Shown: positions 1-9,418, counted from the first letter of the stretch. The stretch: 64,000 nucleotides of DNA from Palsa-892 sp963751615 (GCA_963751615.1 CAVVVG010000005.1:1798001-1862000); one strand, 5' to 3'. Translations and numbers: made by a program. The notes: a model not told the origin generated them from the sequence alone.

Positions 1-344
1 TCGGCCTGAGTGATTTTAGCTTCCGCCATTTTGGTGCGGCGCACGACAAATTCTTCCATCCGGATTTTCGTTTCAGCTGCGATCTCCGTCGCTTCAATCT
101 TCGCCTGGGCGATGATGGCAGCAGCCTCGTTTTCAGCTTCACGACGCTTCATTTGGTATTCGGCTAGTAGTTTCTCTGCCTCGTGCTTTAAGCGGTGCGC
201 TTCGGCGAGTTCGGCACCGACCCGTTTGCTGCGATCGTCAAGGCTTGAGAGAATCCAACGATGCGCGCCGGCACGCCAGATGAGTAGCAAAAAAATTACG
301 AAGGCGACTGCCACCCAAGTTTCCGCTTCATAAAAGGCGCGCAC
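1..344 (-). CDS. atpF: ATP synthase F0 subunit b (partial, cut by window edge)
   Basis: Membrane-anchored peripheral stalk subunit of the proton-translocating ATP synthase. The frame opens with GTG at 344, preceded by a GAGGAG ribosome binding site and lying 10 bases after the stop of the b' gene. The first 114 codons show a short N-terminus (RAFYEAETWV), one hydrophobic segment at about residues 10-22 (FVIFLLLIW) and then a long charged Ala/Glu/Lys/Arg coiled-coil. The C-terminal part lies outside the window. Position as the last visible gene of atpI-B-E-F'-F is the normal order in Hyphomicrobiales. It is not a full gene here, but its identity is clear. Confidence 0.9.
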   Translation of the reverse strand, partial: MRAFYEAETWVAVAFVIFLLLIWRAGAHRWILSSLDDRSKRVGAELAEAHRLKHEAEKLLAEYQMKRREAENEAAAIIAQAKIEATEIAAETKIRMEEFVVRRTKMAEAKITQA

Positions 345-354
345 AGACGGCTCC

Positions 355-888
355 TCAGTTCAGGGCGTGATCGATGGCGCGCTCTAGAGATTGCTTGGCC
401 GGCGCAGAGCCCGTGAGCTTTTGCACGATCGCAGAGGCTGCTTCGATTGCGATACCGCGGACGTTTTTCATCGCCGTGAATTTCATCGCCTCAATTTTCT
501 GTTCCGCGTCCGCCAGCTTGGCTGCTAGACCTGCTTCCGACTCCTTGCGGCGCGCTTCCGATTGGGCCGCGAGTTCCTGGTGAGTTTTTGCCGCAATCGC
601 TTGGGCATTAGCACGTGCTTCTGCGAGCGCCTTTTCATACGCGACTGCCGCCGCCTCACTTTCAGATTTTGCTCTCGCCGCTTCGGCGAGATCACCCTCG
701 ATGTGCTGACGTCTGACTTCAAAGATGCGGTTTACCCGCGGCAAAACCATTTTCGACAGCAGGACATAAAGAACGACAAAGCTCAACGCGAGCCAAACTA
801 GCTGCGAGGCAAAGTACTCTTTCTGGAAGGGTGGAAAAGGGCCCTTCTCATGTCCCGCTTCGGTGTGTGCCGTTCCGGCCATGGCCAA
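355..888 (-). CDS. atpF2: ATP synthase F0 subunit b'
   Basis: Second, divergent b-type stalk subunit found in alphaproteobacteria, cyanobacteria and plastids; it pairs with subunit b to form a heterodimeric stator. The 177-residue protein has a soluble N-terminal tail, a membrane helix at about residues 30-48 (LVWLALSFVVLYVLLSKM), the motif LPRVNRIFEVRR and then a long Ala/Glu-rich coiled-coil. Its 3' end is 10 bases before atpF and its start is 20 bases after atpE, so it is co-transcribed with both. The N-terminal extension before the helix and the RVNRIFEVRR motif separate it from the true b subunit. Confidence 0.93.
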   Translation of the reverse strand: MAMAGTAHTEAGHEKGPFPPFQKEYFASQLVWLALSFVVLYVLLSKMVLPRVNRIFEVRRQHIEGDLAEAARAKSESEAAAVAYEKALAEARANAQAIAAKTHQELAAQSEARRKESEAGLAAKLADAEQKIEAMKFTAMKNVRGIAIEAASAIVQKLTGSAPAKQSLERAIDHALN

Positions 889-908
889 CTCTGTTTACTT
901 GCACAATC

Positions 909-1136
909 TCAGAGTGCGAATAGAAGAAGCAGCGCAATCAGCAGCGAGAAAATGCCAAGCGCTTCAGTAACGGCGAAACCAAAAATCAGATTGCCGAACT
1001 GAGCTTGCGCGGCCGAAGGATTGCGGAGAGCTGCGGCTAGGTAATGACCAAAGATGGCGCCCACGCCGACGCCGGCGCCGCCCATCCCGATGCAGGCAAT
1101 ACCAGCGCCGATGTATTTCGCGGCGATCGGATCCAT
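909..1136 (-). CDS. atpE: ATP synthase F0 subunit c (proteolipid)
   Basis: Rotor ring subunit that carries protons through the F0 motor. The 75-residue protein is two membrane helices joined by the polar loop RNPS at 38-41. Helix 1 has the glycine-rich packing motif at 17-26, and helix 2 carries the proton-binding carboxylate, Glu58 in AVTEALG. Length is typical of alphaproteobacterial c subunits. It lies between atpB and atpF'. The glutamate at this site and the surrounding residues give no sign of a sodium-binding variant, although that is inferred from motif inspection only. Confidence 0.97.
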   Translation of the reverse strand: MDPIAAKYIGAGIACIGMGGAGVGVGAIFGHYLAAALRNPSAAQAQFGNLIFGFAVTEALGIFSLLIALLLLFAL

Positions 1137-1177
1137 GTGAAGTACTCCTCATTTAGGTTTGGTGTGGAAAATTCGGG

Positions 1178-1924
1178 CTAGTGCCCCGGGTGAATTGCAT
1201 CATTCAGATAGATGCAGGTGAGAATAGCGAAGACATAGGCTTGCAGAAAAGAGACCAGGAGTTCCAGCGCCGTTAGCGCCACCGTAAGCGCGAGCGGTAG
1301 AACGGCGCCGATCCAGCCGGAGATGCCGATGCCGCCGAGGAGTACCACGAAACCTGCAAAGACTTTTAACGTGATGTGCCCGGCGAGTATGTTCGCAAAC
1401 AGACGCACGCTATGTGAAACCGGCCGCGAGAGGAACGACATCAACTCAATCGCCATTACCAACGGCATGATCGCAATCGGAACGCCGCTCGGCACGAAAA
1501 GCTTGAAAAAACGGAGGCCGTTTTTCCAGAAGCCATAAATAACCACGGTGAGAAACACGACCAGCGCCAGAAATACTGTGATAATGATATGGCTTGTCAC
1601 CGCAAATAAGCCCGGGATCATCCCGAACATGTTGAGCACGAGAATGAAACTGAACAGCGTGAAGACAAGTGGGAAAAATTTCATCCCCGCCTCGCCCGCC
1701 GATTGTCGTACCATGCCGGCAACGAATTCATAGGTCGTTTCAACGACGGACTGCGCACGGTTTGGCACTAGTGCGCCGCTAGCGGTCGCGAGCAACATCC
1801 CGCCGATAATGACGAATACGGCGGCGAACATGAACAAGGCGGAATTGGTGATCGCGATTTCACGCCCGCCGATATGGCCGAGGATATAGAGATTGGAGAT
1901 AGTGAACTGGTGGATGGGGTCCAT
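1178..1924 (-). CDS. atpB: ATP synthase F0 subunit a
   Basis: Stator channel subunit that feeds protons to the c ring. The 248-residue polytopic membrane protein contains the signature SVRLFANILAGH, in which the essential arginine is at about residue 174, and the late helix motif LELLVSFLQAYVFAIL. It is preceded by atpI (22-base gap) and followed by atpE. Length and motifs are normal for the family; no anomaly seen. Confidence 0.96.
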   Translation of the reverse strand: MDPIHQFTISNLYILGHIGGREIAITNSALFMFAAVFVIIGGMLLATASGALVPNRAQSVVETTYEFVAGMVRQSAGEAGMKFFPLVFTLFSFILVLNMFGMIPGLFAVTSHIIITVFLALVVFLTVVIYGFWKNGLRFFKLFVPSGVPIAIMPLVMAIELMSFLSRPVSHSVRLFANILAGHITLKVFAGFVVLLGGIGISGWIGAVLPLALTVALTALELLVSFLQAYVFAILTCIYLNDAIHPGH

Positions 1925-1946
1925 CGTAATCCGTTGCCTTAAATCC

Positions 1947-2309
1947 TCAGTCTTTCCTTTTCCAGTCTTCGCCCTGCTGGGCTATAAGACCAGCAGAACG
2001 CATCACGTTCAACGTGCCGGCGGCGAAACCGAGCAGGAGACAAACGATCAGCCCCCATGGCGTCGATCCCGCGAACCGATCGATAGTCCAACCGATCAGC
2101 CCCCCCACGACAACTCCCGCGACGAATTCGCTCGAAAGCTGAAAACCTCGCGCCATATTTGACGATTGCGCCTGCGATTTTTCTTCTTCCTCGCGCAATT
2201 CTTCAGCCTCGTGTGCACGCTGCGATCCCGTTTGGTCGATCTTGTCGCCCAGTTGATGCAACCTTCGGGATAAGTCTGCATCATCGTCCGGCGAGCGCCG
2301 ATCCGACAT
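1947..2309 (-). CDS. atpI: ATP synthase assembly protein AtpI
   Basis: AtpI is a small membrane protein that heads many atp operons and helps c-ring assembly or Mg supply. I chose the ATG at 2309 (MSDRRSPDD) because an AAGG ribosome binding site sits 6 bases upstream; an in-frame extension to 2366 lacks such a site and runs into the promoter. The 120-residue protein has a charged Glu/Gln-rich N-terminal half, then two hydrophobic helices (EFVAGVVVGGLIGWTID and PWGLIVCLLLGFAAG), matching the family. It is the first gene of the visible atp operon. Confidence 0.85.
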   Translation of the reverse strand: MSDRRSPDDDADLSRRLHQLGDKIDQTGSQRAHEAEELREEEEKSQAQSSNMARGFQLSSEFVAGVVVGGLIGWTIDRFAGSTPWGLIVCLLLGFAAGTLNVMRSAGLIAQQGEDWKRKD

Positions 2310-2342
2310 CGCGAACCTTTCGTGCCTTGCAAACGCGGCGCA

Positions 2343-2371
2343 ACATAGTAATGGCAGGGGGGCCAAGTCAA
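2343..2371 (-). promoter_or_regulatory. Probable promoter of the atpIBEF'F operon
   Basis: Read on the minus strand, TTGACT (2371-2366) is followed by a 17-base spacer and CTATGT (2348-2343). This closely fits the alphaproteobacterial housekeeping consensus CTTGAC-N17-CTATAT, and it is the only good match in the gap between smc and atpI. It lies 34 bases before the atpI start. The match is seen; use as a promoter is inferred. Confidence 0.6.
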
Positions 2372-2437
2372 GAAAACGCGCGCCAATACTCGCATTTTAA
2401 GCGTTTGGCATCGCAATGGAATCTGCTGGGTTCGATC

Positions 2438-5400
2438 TTAGGCGGCCTGATATTGCTTCGCGGTCTCTAGATCGACCGAGACAAGTTGCGAAACACCGTG
2501 TTCGGCCATGGTGACGCCGAACAGGCGGTTCATCCGGCTCATGGTGATCGGATTGTGGGTCACGACCATGAACCGGGTCTTGGTCGTGCCGATCATCTCA
2601 TCGAGCAGGTTGCAGAAGCGCTCCACATTCGAATCATCAAGCGGGGCATCGACCTCATCCAGCACACAGATCGGAGCTGGATTGGTCAGGAACACCGCAA
2701 AAATAAGGGCCATGGCCGTGAGCGCCTGCTCGCCGCCCGAGAGCAGCGAAAGCGTTTGTGGCTTCTTGCCAGGCGGTCGCGCAAGAATATCGAGCCCCGC
2801 CTCGAGCGGATCGTCGGAGCCTGTGAGGATCAACTCGGCCTGACCGCCGTTAAACAACGTCTTGAACAGTTTCTTGAAGTGTTCATTCACCGTATCGAAC
2901 GAGGAAGCAAGACGCTGGCGTGCTTCCTTGTCGAGATTAGAGATGCCCTGACGCAGTCGCTTGATCGCCTCGACAAGATCGTCGCGCTCGGAGACAAGTC
3001 CGTCATGCTGCGCTTCAACCTCGCGCAGCTCTTCCTCTGCGCGCAAATTGACCGCCCCAAGCCGTTCGCGCTCCTGCTCATAGCGCTGCAGCTTCGCCTC
3101 GACCACGGCGGGATCCTGCTCCTCGCCGGCCACTTCGATAATTTCCTTGAGTTTCTTGTCATCGGGGATGCCGCCGAGTAACTCGATGACCTCTTTTGAA
3201 AGCGAAGTGCGGCGTTCGCGCGCGGCTTCCAACCGTGCTTCGGCGCGCGCAGCTTCCTCACGGGCGGAAGCAAGCTCATCGAGTGCGGTACGCCCTGCCT
3301 TATCGGCATCGGAAAGTTTCGTTTCTGCGTCAACCAAACGATCAGCAGCGGCGCGGCGGGCCGTTTCTGCCTCCGCGATCTGTGAAAGTAGCGCCTTGCG
3401 CTGTTCGGCGAAGGCGGCGGGAGCCGCATCGAGTTTTGCACGTTCGTCGCGCGTTTCGACAAGCCGCTCGTCCAAAGCCTGCACACGCCTCCGGGCACCT
3501 TCTTCGCGCTCGCGCCAGGCGGCGCCTTCGGAACCGATAAAGGTGAGGCGTTGCGCCCGCGCCGTTCGCTCGCGCTCAAGGCCCTCAAGCTCTGCCCTAG
3601 CGGAAGCGAGCGTCGTGCGATCCTCGACGAGTACATTGCGCACGGCTTGCAGTTCCGATTCCAATCTCTTGCCGTCGGGCAATGCACGGATGGCATCCTC
3701 CGCCGCACGTTTGGCGACTTCCGCTTCCTCGCGGCTTGCCATGAGACGTACATGCGCCTCGGCCGTCGCTGATTGCCGTGCGGCATTATGGAACGCTTTG
3801 CGGGCATCGTGCTCGTTTTTTACGCTTAGTTGCACTTCTGCCTCGGCGGCCGCGACTTCCGCAATGCGACGGCCGACTTCTGCGCGCGCCATTTCGATCT
3901 CGCGGTCGAGCTCTGCGATGCGATTGCTCGCGGCGAGACGACGCGCGGCGGCTGTGGGCGCGTCGGACTTCACAATGAATCCGTCCCAACGCCAAAGGTC
4001 ACCTTCTCGGGAAACAAGACGCTGACCGACGGCGAGCTTTTCACGTGCCAGAGCCCCCTCGGAACGTTCCACAACACCGATTTGCGATAGGCGGCGGATC
4101 AGAGCGGTCGGCGCCTGGACAAAATTCGCAAGCGGGATAATGCCCGCCGGCAGCGCAGGATCTACGCTCGAAGGCGTAGCCCCACCCCAATGCATGGGCG
4201 CGGCCGCGTCGGTCGGCGCCTCGAGATCGTCACCGACTGCAGCGCCCAACGCCGCCTCGTAGCCCGGCTCAACCTTGATGGTCTCCACAATCGACGGCCA
4301 AAGTTTTTTTGCGGCGACGTTATGCACCTTGGCGAGCGTTTTAGCCTCGGTCTCGACGCTGCGCAGGTGCTGCTCGGCACTAGCGAGCGGTTTTCGCGCA
4401 AGATCGAGCGCCTGGATCGCGGCGGAGCGCGCAGCTTCTGCGCGCAACGTGCGCGCATCGATATCGAGAAGTGTTTCCTGCGCGGCGGGCTCGCCCGTGT
4501 GTGCATCATGTTCGAGCGCAGCGATCTCCGTTTCTATTTTTTTCAAGCGCACGGCTTGATCGGTCACCGCACGGTCGAGCTGTTCGCGGCGAGCGACGTA
4601 GGCGGCAAGCGTCGCCGTTGCTTCACCAAAAAGTTTTTCGCTTTGCGCGTGTGCTTTCTCGGCGGCGGAGAGCCGCTCACGCGAGGCATCCTCACCGCCA
4701 TCGCGCTCTTTGGACTCGATCTGCAATACTGTTTCCTCACGATCGAGACGCACGAGCACTTCCCTGGCATCGACGCCAAGCGCACGCTCGCGTTCGAGAT
4801 CCTGTGTCAACTGCACGACGCGGCGGTCGAGTTCCTCGGTGCGGCTTCTGGCGCGCGCTTCCTCGCGATCGAGATCGCTCCGCGCAATGGTGAGGCGCTG
4901 TAACGCGGCAGCGCTTGCCGCTTCCGCCTCGCGTAATGGATTCAGTTTTTCATGAATCAGCGCCTGGTGCCTGACTGCTTCGCTCTCGGCCTTGGTACGC
5001 TCGGCGACGACACGCTGGGTGAGATGCACAGCGCGCTCGGATTCGGCGACGCTTGCCTCAGCTTCGCGCCAGCGTAGCGCTAACAGAATGCTTTGCTGCT
5101 TGCGGATATCGTTTGCGACATTTTTGTAGCGCGTGGTCTGGCGCGCCTGTCGTTTGAGGCTGTCCATCTGGCTCGCGATCTGGATGATCACGTCTTCAAG
5201 CCGTTGCAAATTGTGGTCGGCGCCTTTTAGACGTGTCTCAGCCTCATGCTTGCGGGCGTGCAGCCCCGCGATGCCCGCGGCCTCCTCCAGGATGCGGCGG
5301 CGCGACTCCGGTTTCGCATTGATAATCTCGCCAATCTGGCCCTGGCGCACGAGGGCCGGGGAACGCGACCCCGAGGAGGCGTCGGCAAACAGAATTTGCA

Positions 5401-5779
5401 CGTCGCGTTGACGCACTTCGCGGCCGTTGATGCGATAGGCGGAACCCGCCTCGCGCTCGATCCGCCGCGAAACCTCGATTGTGTCGTCGTCATTGAAGGC
5501 CGCAGGCGCCAAGCGGTCGGAATTGTCGAGCACCAGCACGACCTCAGCATTATTGCGCGCGGGCCGATCGTTGGTGCCGGAGAAGATGACGTCATCCATG
5601 CCCGAGGCGCGCATGGCCTTGTGTGAACTTTCGCCCATCACCCAGCGCATTGCCTCGACAAGATTCGATTTGCCGCAGCCATTTGGACCTACGACACCCG
5701 TAAGCCCCGGCTCGATGACGAATTCGGAGGGCTCGACAAAAGATTTGAAACCAATGAGCTTTAATTTGGTGAACCGCAT
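2438..5779 (-). CDS. smc: Chromosome segregation ATPase SMC
   Basis: Structural-maintenance-of-chromosomes protein, the core of the condensin-like complex that compacts and segregates the chromosome. The 1113-residue chain has the N-terminal Walker A GPNGCGKSN at 31-39, two long Ala/Glu/Arg coiled-coil arms, a hinge at about residues 480-640, and a C-terminal ABC signature LSGGEQAL with Walker B CVLDEVDAPLDD. Partners ScpA/ScpB are not in the window. The gene follows the DsbA-like gene on the same strand with about 108 bases between, an order common in rhizobia. No frameshift or truncation is visible. Confidence 0.97.
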   Translation of the reverse strand: MRFTKLKLIGFKSFVEPSEFVIEPGLTGVVGPNGCGKSNLVEAMRWVMGESSHKAMRASGMDDVIFSGTNDRPARNNAEVVLVLDNSDRLAPAAFNDDDTIEVSRRIEREAGSAYRINGREVRQRDVQILFADASSGSRSPALVRQGQIGEIINAKPESRRRILEEAAGIAGLHARKHEAETRLKGADHNLQRLEDVIIQIASQMDSLKRQARQTTRYKNVANDIRKQQSILLALRWREAEASVAESERAVHLTQRVVAERTKAESEAVRHQALIHEKLNPLREAEAASAAALQRLTIARSDLDREEARARSRTEELDRRVVQLTQDLERERALGVDAREVLVRLDREETVLQIESKERDGGEDASRERLSAAEKAHAQSEKLFGEATATLAAYVARREQLDRAVTDQAVRLKKIETEIAALEHDAHTGEPAAQETLLDIDARTLRAEAARSAAIQALDLARKPLASAEQHLRSVETEAKTLAKVHNVAAKKLWPSIVETIKVEPGYEAALGAAVGDDLEAPTDAAAPMHWGGATPSSVDPALPAGIIPLANFVQAPTALIRRLSQIGVVERSEGALAREKLAVGQRLVSREGDLWRWDGFIVKSDAPTAAARRLAASNRIAELDREIEMARAEVGRRIAEVAAAEAEVQLSVKNEHDARKAFHNAARQSATAEAHVRLMASREEAEVAKRAAEDAIRALPDGKRLESELQAVRNVLVEDRTTLASARAELEGLERERTARAQRLTFIGSEGAAWREREEGARRRVQALDERLVETRDERAKLDAAPAAFAEQRKALLSQIAEAETARRAAADRLVDAETKLSDADKAGRTALDELASAREEAARAEARLEAARERRTSLSKEVIELLGGIPDDKKLKEIIEVAGEEQDPAVVEAKLQRYEQERERLGAVNLRAEEELREVEAQHDGLVSERDDLVEAIKRLRQGISNLDKEARQRLASSFDTVNEHFKKLFKTLFNGGQAELILTGSDDPLEAGLDILARPPGKKPQTLSLLSGGEQALTAMALIFAVFLTNPAPICVLDEVDAPLDDSNVERFCNLLDEMIGTTKTRFMVVTHNPITMSRMNRLFGVTMAEHGVSQLVSVDLETAKQYQAA

Positions 5780-5887
5780 AGTCGCCTTGTTCGCGCCCCT
5801 ACCGCACGAATCACTGGAGCCACAATGCTTTGACTGTCAACTGTGGGCAAGCCCGGAAGTTTAGCGAGCAGGGATTCAACAATGGTC

Positions 5888-6523
5888 TTATGAACCTTTG
5901 AGCAAGGGTTCGAGCACCTTGTCCAAATTATCGAGGGTCATTTCCCCTTGCATCCTCTGGCCATTGACGAAGAATGTGGGGGTTGAATTCACGCCAAACT
6001 TCCCATTCGCCTTGCGGGCGCTGTCATCGATCGCCTGGCTGAGTTTCATGTCGGTCAGGCAAGCCTCGAAAGACTGCTGCGTGAATCCCGCCTGTTTTGC
6101 AATGGCAAACAGCGCCTTCGACGGATCATTCACGAAAGCCCAGTTTTTCTGTTGCTCGAAGAGAACCTCAATCATCGCATAATACTTGTCATCCGACTGG
6201 CAGCGCGCGAGAGCGAAGGCGGCCGCGGCGATCGGGTCGAGCGGGAACTCCCGCAGGATGAAACGCACCTTGCCGGTATCGATGTATTTCTTTTTGAATG
6301 GCTGAAAGACCTCATTGTGAAAGCGCGCGCAATGCGTGCAGGTCATAGAAGCGTATTCGATGATCGTGATAGGCGCCTTCTCGTCGCCAAGAGCACGGTC
6401 CGGCAGCGACCCCGGTGCCATCAGCTCGGCCACATTGACCTTCTGCGCGTAGGCGCTGGTAAACACCGGCGCCAGCAAGAAAGAACCGAGCGATGAAAGA
6501 AGAACACGCCGGGAAAAGTTCAC
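5888..6523 (-). CDS. DsbA-family thiol:disulfide oxidoreductase (periplasmic)
   Basis: Thioredoxin-fold protein likely to oxidise or isomerise disulfides in the periplasm. It starts with a signal sequence carrying a twin-arginine-like SRRVLLS at 4-10, a hydrophobic core and a probable AYA-Q cleavage site near residue 26. The active site is C62-T-H-C65 and the cis-proline loop is STPTFFVNG. Length (211 residues) matches the BdbD/DsbA (Thioredoxin_4) group rather than classical DsbA. It sits between the DciA-like gene and smc, all on the minus strand. Whether export is Tat or Sec cannot be settled by eye. Confidence 0.9.
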   Translation of the reverse strand: MNFSRRVLLSSLGSFLLAPVFTSAYAQKVNVAELMAPGSLPDRALGDEKAPITIIEYASMTCTHCARFHNEVFQPFKKKYIDTGKVRFILREFPLDPIAAAAFALARCQSDDKYYAMIEVLFEQQKNWAFVNDPSKALFAIAKQAGFTQQSFEACLTDMKLSQAIDDSARKANGKFGVNSTPTFFVNGQRMQGEMTLDNLDKVLEPLLKGS

Positions 6524-6600
6524 TTATAGCCTCCGAACGAATGAACGGAGTAACTGGGGGCGGATTGTGGCAAGCATAGGGAATGAACTAAAGGGTATAA

Positions 6601-7098
6601 TTATGGGTTCGCCATGCCCTTGCGAACCAGGGCGCCGAGACGGGCGAGCGACTGGCCAAGCGAATGTTCCTCGAATGGCCCAATTTGTTTGGCAATTTCG
6701 GCGATCGCAGCCGCAGAAGGTTCCGTGGGCACGGACGGCGTTTTGGCGTGGGGAGTGACAGGACCTTGGCGGATCGCGATCCGGCCGACGCATCGCCAAC
6801 CGAAATAGCGGTTAATACGTTCCATAACGACCGGTGCGAGGTGCTGCAATTCAATGGCATAGACACCTTCAACGCGCACAGTGAGCGTTCCAATCGAATC
6901 CGGATCGTCGCGCTTGGGCCACGTAAGTCGCATCGGTTCCGAACGACGCGCAAGTTCCCCTCCGACGATATCTTCCCAATGGGTCACAATCTCGACTGCG
7001 GCGAAGCCCTGCCGCGCGAAAGCGTTGTTTACTGCGCGCCCGATGAGATCGGCGAGCGGGGTCGCAGAGAAACGTTTTTTCGTGGGGGCGGAGGCCAT
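6601..7098 (-). CDS. DUF721 / DciA-like protein
   Basis: Member of the DUF721 family, whose characterised representatives (DciA) help load the replicative helicase in bacteria lacking DnaC/DnaI. The 165-residue protein has the N-terminal DUF721 core (ADLIGRAVNNAFARQGFA, then VTHWEDIVGGELA) and a beta-rich section ending in INRYFGWRCVGRI, followed by a variable tail. It is divergent from mutY, with 50 bases between the two starts, and precedes the dsbA-like gene. The family call is good; a helicase-loading role is inferred from family knowledge. Confidence 0.82.
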   Translation of the reverse strand: MASAPTKKRFSATPLADLIGRAVNNAFARQGFAAVEIVTHWEDIVGGELARRSEPMRLTWPKRDDPDSIGTLTVRVEGVYAIELQHLAPVVMERINRYFGWRCVGRIAIRQGPVTPHAKTPSVPTEPSAAAIAEIAKQIGPFEEHSLGQSLARLGALVRKGMANP

Positions 7099-7148
7099 CG
7101 GGATTGCTCTTGGTCAAAGAGTAAGAAACGCTGTACGCCGGAGCGAAG

Positions 7149-8258
7149 ATGAGCAGTGCCAAACTAGCAGCCGTAGCGCGAAGAACAAGTTCGAACGTGG
7201 CCGATCCTTCGGCATTGCTCAACTGGTACGACCGGAATCGACGCGATTTACCATGGCGCACCAAGATCGGGGTGCAGCCCGACCCCTATCACGTCTGGCT
7301 TTCCGAAATCATGTTGCAACAGACACGCGTGGAAACCGTCGCGCGCTATTTTGACCGGTTTCTGAAACGTTTCCCCACTGTGCACAAACTCGCCAGGGCG
7401 TCCCTCGGCGATGTGCTCCAAGCCTGGGCCGGGCTAGGTTACTACGCGCGAGCGCGCAACCTGCATGCTTGCGCGCGGCTTGTGGCAAAAGAGAATGGTG
7501 GACGGTTTCCAGAAACCGAAGAAGCATTGCGTGAGCTGCCCGGCATCGGCGCTTATACGGCGGCGGCGATTGCGGCGATCGCGTTCTATCAGAAAGCAAC
7601 ACCGGTCGACGGCAATATCGAGCGCGTCGTGGCGCGGCTATTCAGGGTCGAGACGCCATTACCCGGTGCAAAGTCGGAGTTGCAGCGGCTTGCATCTTTG
7701 CTGACTCCGGAGCGTCGGGCTGGCGACTTCGCGCAGTCGATGATGGATCTCGGCTCTACGATCTGTACGCCAAAAAATCCGTCTTGCCAGCTATGCCCAT
7801 GGAGCGGAGATTGCGCAGTGTATCATACCGCCAATCCCGAAAGCTACCCGCGCCGGACGCCCAAAGCCGAAGGCAAACTGCGGCGCGGCGCCGCATTCGT
7901 CGTGCTGCGAGCTGACGGTTCAATATTGCTGCGCAAGCGGCCAGAGCGGGGACTTTTGGGCGGCATGAGCGAAGTGGCGACCACCGAATGGAGCGCCGAG
8001 TTCAGCGAAAAGAACGCCATGAAATCGGCCCCGCTCAAATCGAAATGGCGGAGGCTGCCTGGTTATGTTCATCACGCCTTCACGCATTTTCCACTCGAGC
8101 TGACGGTGTACGTAACTCAGCTCGGCAGAACGGTACGTGCACCAAAAGGCGAGAAATTTGTAAAGGTCGAAGATCTTGCAGGCGAAGCGCTGCCGTCGCT
8201 CATGCACAAAGTGATCGCGCATGCGATAGATCAAATCCCATTGAAGGAAAACGCTTAG
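7149..8258 (+). CDS. mutY: Adenine DNA glycosylase MutY
   Basis: Removes adenine mispaired with 8-oxoguanine. The 369-residue protein has the catalytic Glu53 in LSEIMLQQTRV, the helix-hairpin-helix LPGIGAYTA near 130, the catalytic Asp154 in VDGNIERV, and a complete [4Fe-4S] motif C206-X6-C213-X2-C216-X5-C222. The C-terminal half (about 240-360) is the Nudix-like domain that recognises 8-oxoG. The gene ends in a 4-base tail-to-tail overlap with ccrM. Confidence 0.97.
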   Translation: MSSAKLAAVARRTSSNVADPSALLNWYDRNRRDLPWRTKIGVQPDPYHVWLSEIMLQQTRVETVARYFDRFLKRFPTVHKLARASLGDVLQAWAGLGYYARARNLHACARLVAKENGGRFPETEEALRELPGIGAYTAAAIAAIAFYQKATPVDGNIERVVARLFRVETPLPGAKSELQRLASLLTPERRAGDFAQSMMDLGSTICTPKNPSCQLCPWSGDCAVYHTANPESYPRRTPKAEGKLRRGAAFVVLRADGSILLRKRPERGLLGGMSEVATTEWSAEFSEKNAMKSAPLKSKWRRLPGYVHHAFTHFPLELTVYVTQLGRTVRAPKGEKFVKVEDLAGEALPSLMHKVIAHAIDQIPLKENA

Positions 8259-9418
8259 GTCTCGGCGCTTGCCATTTCTTCACGCACAACAGTGCGCAAA
8301 TCATCGATGGGCTTGCGGCCCTTCTTGTCCTCGACATGCCAGTAGGTCCAGCCATTGCAGGCATCCAATCCCTGCGCAAGCGCGCCGATTTTGTGGATCG
8401 AGCCGACGACAGTCGGGCCATTCGCATTCTTCAATGTGAGCGAGCCGTCTGGCCGGACGATTGCGTGCACGCGCCCCTTGGCGTCGGTGACGGTAACGCC
8501 GGCTTTAATTAGCCCGCGTTCGACTAGTGACGAAAAAGCAACGCGCGGCGCCTCGCGCGCGCTCATGAACGGAACGAGCGTCGCTTCTTCGAGCGGCTCG
8601 ATAGCAGCAATGCGTTTCATCGCGGCCGTGGCGTACGTATTGTCGCGTTCGATCCCAATAAAATGGCGGCCGAGACGTTTCGCGACCGCGCCCGATGTAC
8701 CTGATCCGAAGAAAGGGTCGAGCACCACGTCACCAGGTTTAGAGGCCGACAGGATCGCGCGTGCGAGCAGCGCCTCCGGCTTCTGTGTCGGATGAACTTT
8801 CCTGCCGCTGCCATCCTTTAGGCGCTCTTCGCCAGTGCAGAGGGCGAGTGTCCAGTCGGAGCGGACCTGCACATCCTCATTGCCCGCTTTCAGGGCGTCG
8901 TAATTGAAAGTGTATTTGCCAGTTTGCTCGCGTGCAGCCCAGATTAAGGTTTCATGAGCATTGGTGAAACGGCGGCCGCGAAAATTTGGCATCGGGTTGA
9001 TCTTCCGCCAGATCACGTCGTTGAGAATCCAGAAACCGATATCCTGCAGAATTGTGCCGACGCGGAAGATGTTGTGGTAGGAGCCGATCACCCAGATGGT
9101 CGCACTCGGTTTCATCGCGCGGCGAACGGCGCGCAGCCACGCCCGGGTAAAATCGTCATAAGCGGAAAAACTCGAAAACTTGTCCCAGTCGTCGTCGACG
9201 GCATCGACCTTGGAGTCATCCGGGCGCTTCAAATCGCTTTGAAGCTGCAAATTGTAGGGTGGATCTGCGAAAACGAGATCGACCGACGATGCCGGTAGTT
9301 TTCCCAGTTCGGCAATGCAGTCGCCGACCTGGATCTGATCGAGATAGTCTTCAAGACCGGTGGATTTCGAGGTTAAACGGGGCGCCCTTGCGAGCGCCCC
9401 GGTACGCAAAACATCCAT
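8255..9418 (-). CDS. ccrM: Cell-cycle DNA adenine methyltransferase CcrM (GANTC type)
   Basis: N6-adenine methyltransferase of the beta class with the catalytic D52-P-P-Y55 motif first and the AdoMet-binding D234-PFFGSGT241 motif late, as in M.HinfI and Caulobacter CcrM. The region from about residue 280 is the conserved C-terminal RAMA-type extension seen in alphaproteobacterial CcrM, with no restriction enzyme next door. CcrM methylates GANTC late in replication and shapes cell-cycle transcription. Its upstream region holds a CtrA-like box and two GANTC sites, which supports the call. Specificity for GANTC is inferred from family and context. Confidence 0.93.
   Translation of the reverse strand: MDVLRTGALARAPRLTSKSTGLEDYLDQIQVGDCIAELGKLPASSVDLVFADPPYNLQLQSDLKRPDDSKVDAVDDDWDKFSSFSAYDDFTRAWLRAVRRAMKPSATIWVIGSYHNIFRVGTILQDIGFWILNDVIWRKINPMPNFRGRRFTNAHETLIWAAREQTGKYTFNYDALKAGNEDVQVRSDWTLALCTGEERLKDGSGRKVHPTQKPEALLARAILSASKPGDVVLDPFFGSGTSGAVAKRLGRHFIGIERDNTYATAAMKRIAAIEPLEEATLVPFMSAREAPRVAFSSLVERGLIKAGVTVTDAKGRVHAIVRPDGSLTLKNANGPTVVGSIHKIGALAQGLDACNGWTYWHVEDKKGRKPIDDLRTVVREEMASAET

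Noticed and set aside
3147..4025. Long open frame on the plus strand opposite smc (about 290 codons)
   Set aside because: It is a Ser/Arg/Ala-rich antisense shadow of the coiled-coil codons of smc; no family features, no ribosome binding site.
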